Shown here piece after piece: positions 61,023-64,000 of a stretch of 64,000 nucleotides of DNA. Both the position numbers and the translations under genes were made by a program. The stretch lies in contig NZ_CP090064.1 of NCBI RefSeq assembly GCF_023100685.1, positions 3,286,001 through 3,350,000 on the forward strand, read 5' to 3'. The notes below the pieces were generated by a model, which made no database searches, was not told where the DNA came from, and was given only the letters and a program-made list of their open reading frames with translations. Each line of letters opens with the position of its first letter. Position 1 is the stretch's first letter. Origin of the DNA: Proteus vulgaris (GTDB taxonomy: Bacteria > Pseudomonadota > Gammaproteobacteria > Enterobacterales > Enterobacteriaceae).

Positions 61023-61520
61023 ATGGCTAACGGATCAGTAAACAAAGTAATTCTTATCGGCAATTTAGGGCGCGATCCTGAAATTCGCTACCTGCCTTCT
61101 GGTGGTGCTGTTGCCAATTTAGCTGTGGCCACAAGTGAAAAATGGCGTGATAAAAAAACGGGTGAAAATCGCGAAAAAACAGAATGGCATCGTGTTGTTT
61201 TGTTTGGAAAGCTGGCAGATATCGCAAGTGGCTATTTGTGCAAAGGCTCTCAAATTTATATTGAGGGCCAACTACAAACGCGCGAGTGGGATGATAACGG
61301 CGTTAAACGCTATGCAACTGAAATTGCTGTAAAGGTTGGCGGTTCAATGCAGATGTTAGGCGGTGCTAGTAAATCAGCAGGATCACAACCGGCACAGCAA
61401 AACCAACTACCAGCTCAACCTCAAGCCCAAAGTAATCAGCCACCAATGGATTTTGAAGATGATATTCCTTTTGCTCCAATTGGACTTATGTATCCACGAT
61501 ATTTTATTAATATGCTTTAG
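61023..61520 (+). CDS. ssb: Phage single-stranded DNA-binding protein
   Basis: The 165-residue protein has the OB-fold start [42 protein letters not shown] and [15 protein letters not shown] Gln/Pro-rich linker leads to MDFEDDIPF, the protein-interaction tip. In this case the tip is followed by [15 protein letters not shown], so it is not terminal as in bacterial SSB. The same extended tail occurs in other prophage SSBs and may change partner binding. It protects ssDNA during phage replication. Confidence 0.93.
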   Translation: MANGSVNKVILIGNLGRDPEIRYLPSGGAVANLAVATSEKWRDKKTGENREKTEWHRVVLFGKLADIASGYLCKGSQIYIEGQLQTREWDDNGVKRYATEIAVKVGGSMQMLGGASKSAGSQPAQQNQLPAQPQAQSNQPPMDFEDDIPFAPIGLMYPRYFINML

Positions 61521-61593
61521 AAGGGGAACTTTCGACAGTAGATTAGTCACACGGATGTGAGTATGATTCTGATATTTACGCTTGGAACACGCT

Positions 61594-62304
61594 ATGATTA
61601 CATTATCAGAAAGAATTAAAAGCTTAATTTTTTGGATATCAATATCATTAATATTTTTAATTATATTTGGCATCTTCATTATTGATATATTTGCCACTGA
61701 TGCACAAGATAAAGAAAAGTTAAGCATTGTTTTTTCTTATTTATCTACAGTATTTGCTTTCTTATCCGCATTGGGTTTATTTACAACAATTATTATTTAC
61801 TTTAGACAAAGGAAAGACTTGGAAATTTTAGAAAAAATCAAGGATAGAAAATTAACAGAAGCATATTTTAACATATTCAAAAACTACACTGAAAAATTAA
61901 TAATAATAACAAAGCAATTAATTGAATTTAAAAAATTAATTAATGATGAAAATTGTAGATATGTTGATGTTATTATTGGTGAAAATATATATGCATTTGT
62001 AGCATTAGATTCAAAAAATGAACAAATAAGCAATGCAACAATATACGAATTTGATATAGACTCACTATCTCTAATATATGCAAACTCAACATCATCAAAC
62101 CCAATAATATCTTTAAATTATTATTATTTATATGATTTTAGTTCAAAATCAAAAATAATGATTGACAATTTAATTATTAAAATAAAACAAAGAAATAGCA
62201 AGCAAGACGCAACGGAGTTCTTAAACACAATAAATTTAGAAGACTCTCTATTATTCTTATCAGATATAGAGAATGACTTTAAATTATATTTCGACGAATT
62301 ATAA
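61594..62304 (+). CDS. Two-transmembrane accessory protein, possible abortive-infection type
   Basis: From ATG 61,594 (MITLSERIKSLIFWISISLI) the ~236-residue protein has two N-terminal transmembrane helices (~10-34 and ~50-74, LSTVFAFLSALGLFTTIIIYF) followed by a coiled segment and a Lys/Ile/Asn-rich cytoplasmic domain. It is far more AT-rich than the neighbouring phage genes, a sign of recent acquisition. The layout resembles putative phage abortive-infection proteins (putAbiC) with two helices and a cytosolic sensor. The match is by architecture only. Confidence 0.5.
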   Translation: MITLSERIKSLIFWISISLIFLIIFGIFIIDIFATDAQDKEKLSIVFSYLSTVFAFLSALGLFTTIIIYFRQRKDLEILEKIKDRKLTEAYFNIFKNYTEKLIIITKQLIEFKKLINDENCRYVDVIIGENIYAFVALDSKNEQISNATIYEFDIDSLSLIYANSTSSNPIISLNYYYLYDFSSKSKIMIDNLIIKIKQRNSKQDATEFLNTINLEDSLLFLSDIENDFKLYFDEL

Positions 62305-62350
62305 AACCTTACACTATCAGAGGATTTTATATTTAAGTCCAGAGGATATT

Positions 62351-62823
62351 ATGAAACCGATACTTGATATGTGTTGTGGCTCTCGTATGTTTTATTTTGA
62401 TAAACAAGATAACCGTGTTTTATTTAATGATATTAGAGCCGAAGAACATATTTTATGTGACGGGAGAATTTTAAATATAACACCAGATATTATTTCTGAT
62501 TTTAAAAATCTTCCATTTCCTAATAATACATTTTATCAGGTGCTGTTTGACCTCCTCATTTAATTAGAGTAGGTAAAAATAGCTGGATGTTTAAAAAATA
62601 CGGTTCGTTAAATAAAAATTCATGGAAAGAAGATTTAAAAAAAGGATTTACTGAAGCATTTCGTGTGTTAAAGCCAAATGGAACCTTATTGTTTAAGTGG
62701 AATGAAACTCAAATACCCGTTAAACAAATATTAGCTTTAACTAATGAAAAACCAACTGCCGTTCAGCGTGTAGGGAAAAACGATAAAACACATTGGATGG
62801 CGTTCTATAAAGGAAATCAGTAA
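62351..62823 (+). pseudogene. Phage SAM-dependent methyltransferase, frameshifted
   Basis: The first frame (MKPILDMCCGSRMFYFDKQD) has the SAM-binding DMCCGSR motif and runs to FYQVLFD; there it meets a premature stop. Adding one C after GAC at 62,550 restores the continuous frame LFDPPHLIRVGKNSWM and on to FYKGNQ stop at 62,823, with DPPH as the catalytic motif. A one-base deletion has therefore hit the catalytic site. It could be a true mutation or a sequencing error. In full length (~157 residues) it resembles small phage methyltransferases next to alpA-type genes. Confidence 0.75.
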
Positions 62824-62876
62824 ATAATTACCACCAGCATTATTTAAACTGTGTACGGACAGTGTGGAGAGAAAAT

Positions 62877-63065
62877 ATGTCAGCACTAATAAAATATATA
62901 AAAATGAAAGAAATGGTTCAATTGACAGGGAAAAGCAAAACTACGTTATGGAGAATGTATGCAAAGAGAAAGGAATTCCCAAAACCACAAAAAACAAAAG
63001 GTGGTACATTTTTAGGCTGGCCAGAACATGTCTATGAAGAGTGGGTTAGAAGTGAAAAACTGTAA
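62877..63065 (+). CDS. AlpA-like regulator/excisionase
   Basis: The 62-residue protein (MSALIKYIKMKEMVQLTGKS and TTLWRMYAKRKEFPKPQ) is a MerR-like winged helix of the AlpA family, ending LGWPEHVYEEWVRSEKL. Such proteins regulate integrase or act as excisionases. It is the last gene before attR and is opposite to int at the other end. ATG 62,877 follows GGAGAG. It ends just before the arm-type repeat at 63,071. Confidence 0.82.
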   Translation: MSALIKYIKMKEMVQLTGKSKTTLWRMYAKRKEFPKPQKTKGGTFLGWPEHVYEEWVRSEKL

Positions 63066-63070
63066 TGCTA

Positions 63071-63094
63071 ACTTGACCCGTTACTTGACCCGCA
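63071..63094. repeat. Right arm-type repeat, two tandem ACTTGACCCG boxes
   Basis: The same 24 bp as 24,046-24,069, in the same orientation, 36 bp inside attR. Together the four boxes are likely integrase arm sites. Confidence 0.65.
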
Positions 63095-63113
63095 TCTCTT
63101 GCGGGTTTCTTTT
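63088..63113 (+). terminator. Terminator after the AlpA-like gene, overlapping the arm repeat
   Basis: ACCCGCA/TGCGGGT with a 5-nt loop is followed by TTCTTTTT. The stem begins in the second ACTTGACCCG box, so the recombination site is transcribed through. Confidence 0.75.
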
Positions 63114-63129
63114 TAAAACCTTGTAACTC

Positions 63130-63187
63130 ATTGATTTTAAATGGTACGCCCTACAGGATTCGAACCTGTGACCTACGGCTTAGAAGG
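63130..63187. other. attR core (58 bp) within tRNA-Arg
   Basis: This copy is identical to 23,872-23,929 and extends into the complete tRNA gene to the right. Integration at this side keeps the tRNA whole. Confidence 0.92.
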
Positions 63188-63218
63188 CCGTTGCTCTATC
63201 CAACTGAGCTAAGGGCGC
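63142..63218 (-). tRNA. argU: tRNA-Arg (anticodon TCT)
   Basis: The minus strand gives a 77-nt cloverleaf with acceptor GCGCCCT, D arm, anticodon stem GGCCT-TCT-region (anticodon TCT), TTCGAATCC T arm and encoded CCA. It reads AGA codons. In E. coli the equivalent argU beside folD is also the attachment site of the DLP12 prophage. Symbol by synteny. Confidence 0.93.
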
Positions 63219-63350
63219 CTAGAAGAAATTAGACGTCAGCAATCACTGCTGATAACGGGTGTGAATTATACGTTCAACATTCTGAGAGTCAACGATTTTT
63301 CAACGATATCAAACTATATGGTCAAAATATGGCAAGTATTCGACTGACAG

Positions 63351-63380
63351 ATTGCTCTTGATCTGACAAAATAGAGCAAT
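63351..63380. other. 8-bp inverted repeat upstream of folD
   Basis: ATTGCTCT and AGAGCAAT are separated by 14 bp and centred about 44 bp before the folD start. It could be an operator or the stem of a leader. The rest of 63,219-63,408 is the likely folD promoter region; no clear -35/-10 is claimed. Confidence 0.35.
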
Positions 63381-63408
63381 ACCGTAATTGAATAATTTGG
63401 ATGTATAG

Positions 63409-64000
63409 ATGTCAGCAAGAATTATAGATGGGAAATCGATTGCGCAGACCATCAGAAGCGAAGTTGCCGAAAAAGTAAAACAACGTATTAATACAGGAAA
63501 ACGAGCGCCTGGTTTAGCTGTTATTTTAGTGGGTGATAACCCAGCATCACAGATTTATGTCGGAAGTAAACGCCGTGCTTGTGATGAAGTTGGTTTTATT
63601 TCTCGCTCTTATGACTTACCTGATACTACCAGTGAAGCTGATTTATTAAACCTGATCGACCAGCTTAATGAAGATAACACGATTGATGGTATTCTCGTTC
63701 AACTCCCCTTACCTGCCGGAATTGATAACGTTAAAGTACTAGAACGTATTCGCCCAGATAAAGACGTGGATGGTTTTCATCCTTACAATGTTGGTCGCCT
63801 ATGTCAACGTGCACCAAAATTACGCCCTTGTACGCCTCGCGGTATTGTCACACTGCTAGAACGTTGTGATATCCCTATGAATGGTTTAAACGCGGTTATT
63901 ATTGGTGCGTCAAATATTGTGGGTCGTCCAATGAGCCTAGAGCTCTTACTTGCAGGCTGTACAACAACGGTTACTCATCGTTTCACTAAAGATTTACGTT
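63409..64000 (+). CDS. folD: FolD, methylenetetrahydrofolate dehydrogenase/cyclohydrolase (5' part)
   Basis: The gene runs off the window. The visible ~197 residues start [19 protein letters not shown] and include the substrate motif [19 protein letters not shown] with catalytic Lys (SKRRA), the VQLPLP segment, the [13 protein letters not shown] signature and [10 protein letters not shown] of the NADP fold. The enzyme converts 5,10-methylene- to 10-formyl-tetrahydrofolate in the cytosol. It is a chromosomal core gene and fixes the right border of the hotspot. Confidence 0.97.
   Translation, partial: MSARIIDGKSIAQTIRSEVAEKVKQRINTGKRAPGLAVILVGDNPASQIYVGSKRRACDEVGFISRSYDLPDTTSEADLLNLIDQLNEDNTIDGILVQLPLPAGIDNVKVLERIRPDKDVDGFHPYNVGRLCQRAPKLRPCTPRGIVTLLERCDIPMNGLNAVIIGASNIVGRPMSLELLLAGCTTTVTHRFTKDLR

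Larger units (their letters stand above)
23872..63187. mobile_element. HK97-like siphoviral prophage integrated in tRNA-Arg(TCT)
   Basis: The element spans 39.3 kb between 58-bp identical core repeats. It has modules for integration, tail, head, packaging, lysis, late control, replication, immunity and early recombination, in the usual lambdoid order when read from the right. All structural genes expected for an HK97-type siphovirus are present and open; the only visibly broken gene is a small methyltransferase near the right end. It may therefore be inducible, but that is inference. Confidence 0.92.

Overview
The window looks like a chromosomal segment of a low-GC member of the Morganellaceae, most likely Proteus. 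The evidence is a complete run of Proteus-style type VI secretion genes, an MrpJ-like regulator just after it, AT-rich composition, and a tRNA-Arg(TCT) gene next to folD at the right end. This is the argU-folD junction that is also a prophage site in E. coli. Species was assigned by recognition only; no search was run.

Region 1 (1-16.69 kb, + strand) is one T6SS operon: tssG (cut by the window edge), an FHA protein (tagH), tssJ, tssK, tssL, clpV/tssH, a shortened VasH-like regulator, tagO/vasI, tssA, tssM, vasL and a distal tssF. The genes overlap or nearly touch and end at an intrinsic terminator. They encode the membrane complex (TssJ, TssL, TssM), baseplate parts (TssK, TssF, TssG), the TssA cap/organiser and the ClpV recycling ATPase. 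Hcp, VgrG and the sheath genes are not in the window.

Region 2 (16.7-23.87 kb) is a decayed integration hotspot. It holds an MrpJ-like gene, long AT-rich non-coding stretches, two small proteins with PD-(D/E)XK-like motifs, two lipoproteins, an IS3-family remnant and pieces of an older integrase. A fossil second copy of the DUF6694-lipoprotein plus integrase module lies at 17.9-18.4 kb.

Region 3 (23,872-63,187) is a full-length HK97-like siphoviral prophage in the 3' end of tRNA-Arg, bounded by 58-bp identical core repeats. From the left it carries integrase, small genes, and then a long minus-strand block: tail fibres, gpJ, tail assembly, tape measure, the G/GT frameshift pair, tail tube, head completion, capsid, protease, portal, terminase and HNH. 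Next come lysis (holin, SAR endolysin, Rz/Rz1), PsiE, an odd tRNA, a cold-shock gene with an AUU-started partner, antiterminator Q, and replication/recombination genes (DUF968, KilA-N, RusA, Lar, a Dam-like methylase, and an initiator with internal iterons), ending in CII-like and Cro. The divergent CI repressor starts the plus-strand arm: a two-gene DUF1828 module, a CI-operator-controlled leftward-type promoter, three tandem RNA hairpins, DUF2303, SSB, a two-TM protein, a frameshifted methyltransferase and an AlpA-like protein.

Region 4 (63.19-64 kb) is the restored tRNA-Arg gene and the start of folD.

Most interesting for follow-up: the AUU-started zinc protein behind csp, the iteron origin inside the initiator gene, the tandem structured RNAs in an early operon with no visible N gene, the DUF1828 pair beside CI, the tRNA with an irregular anticodon arm, and shared integrase arm-type repeats at both prophage ends.
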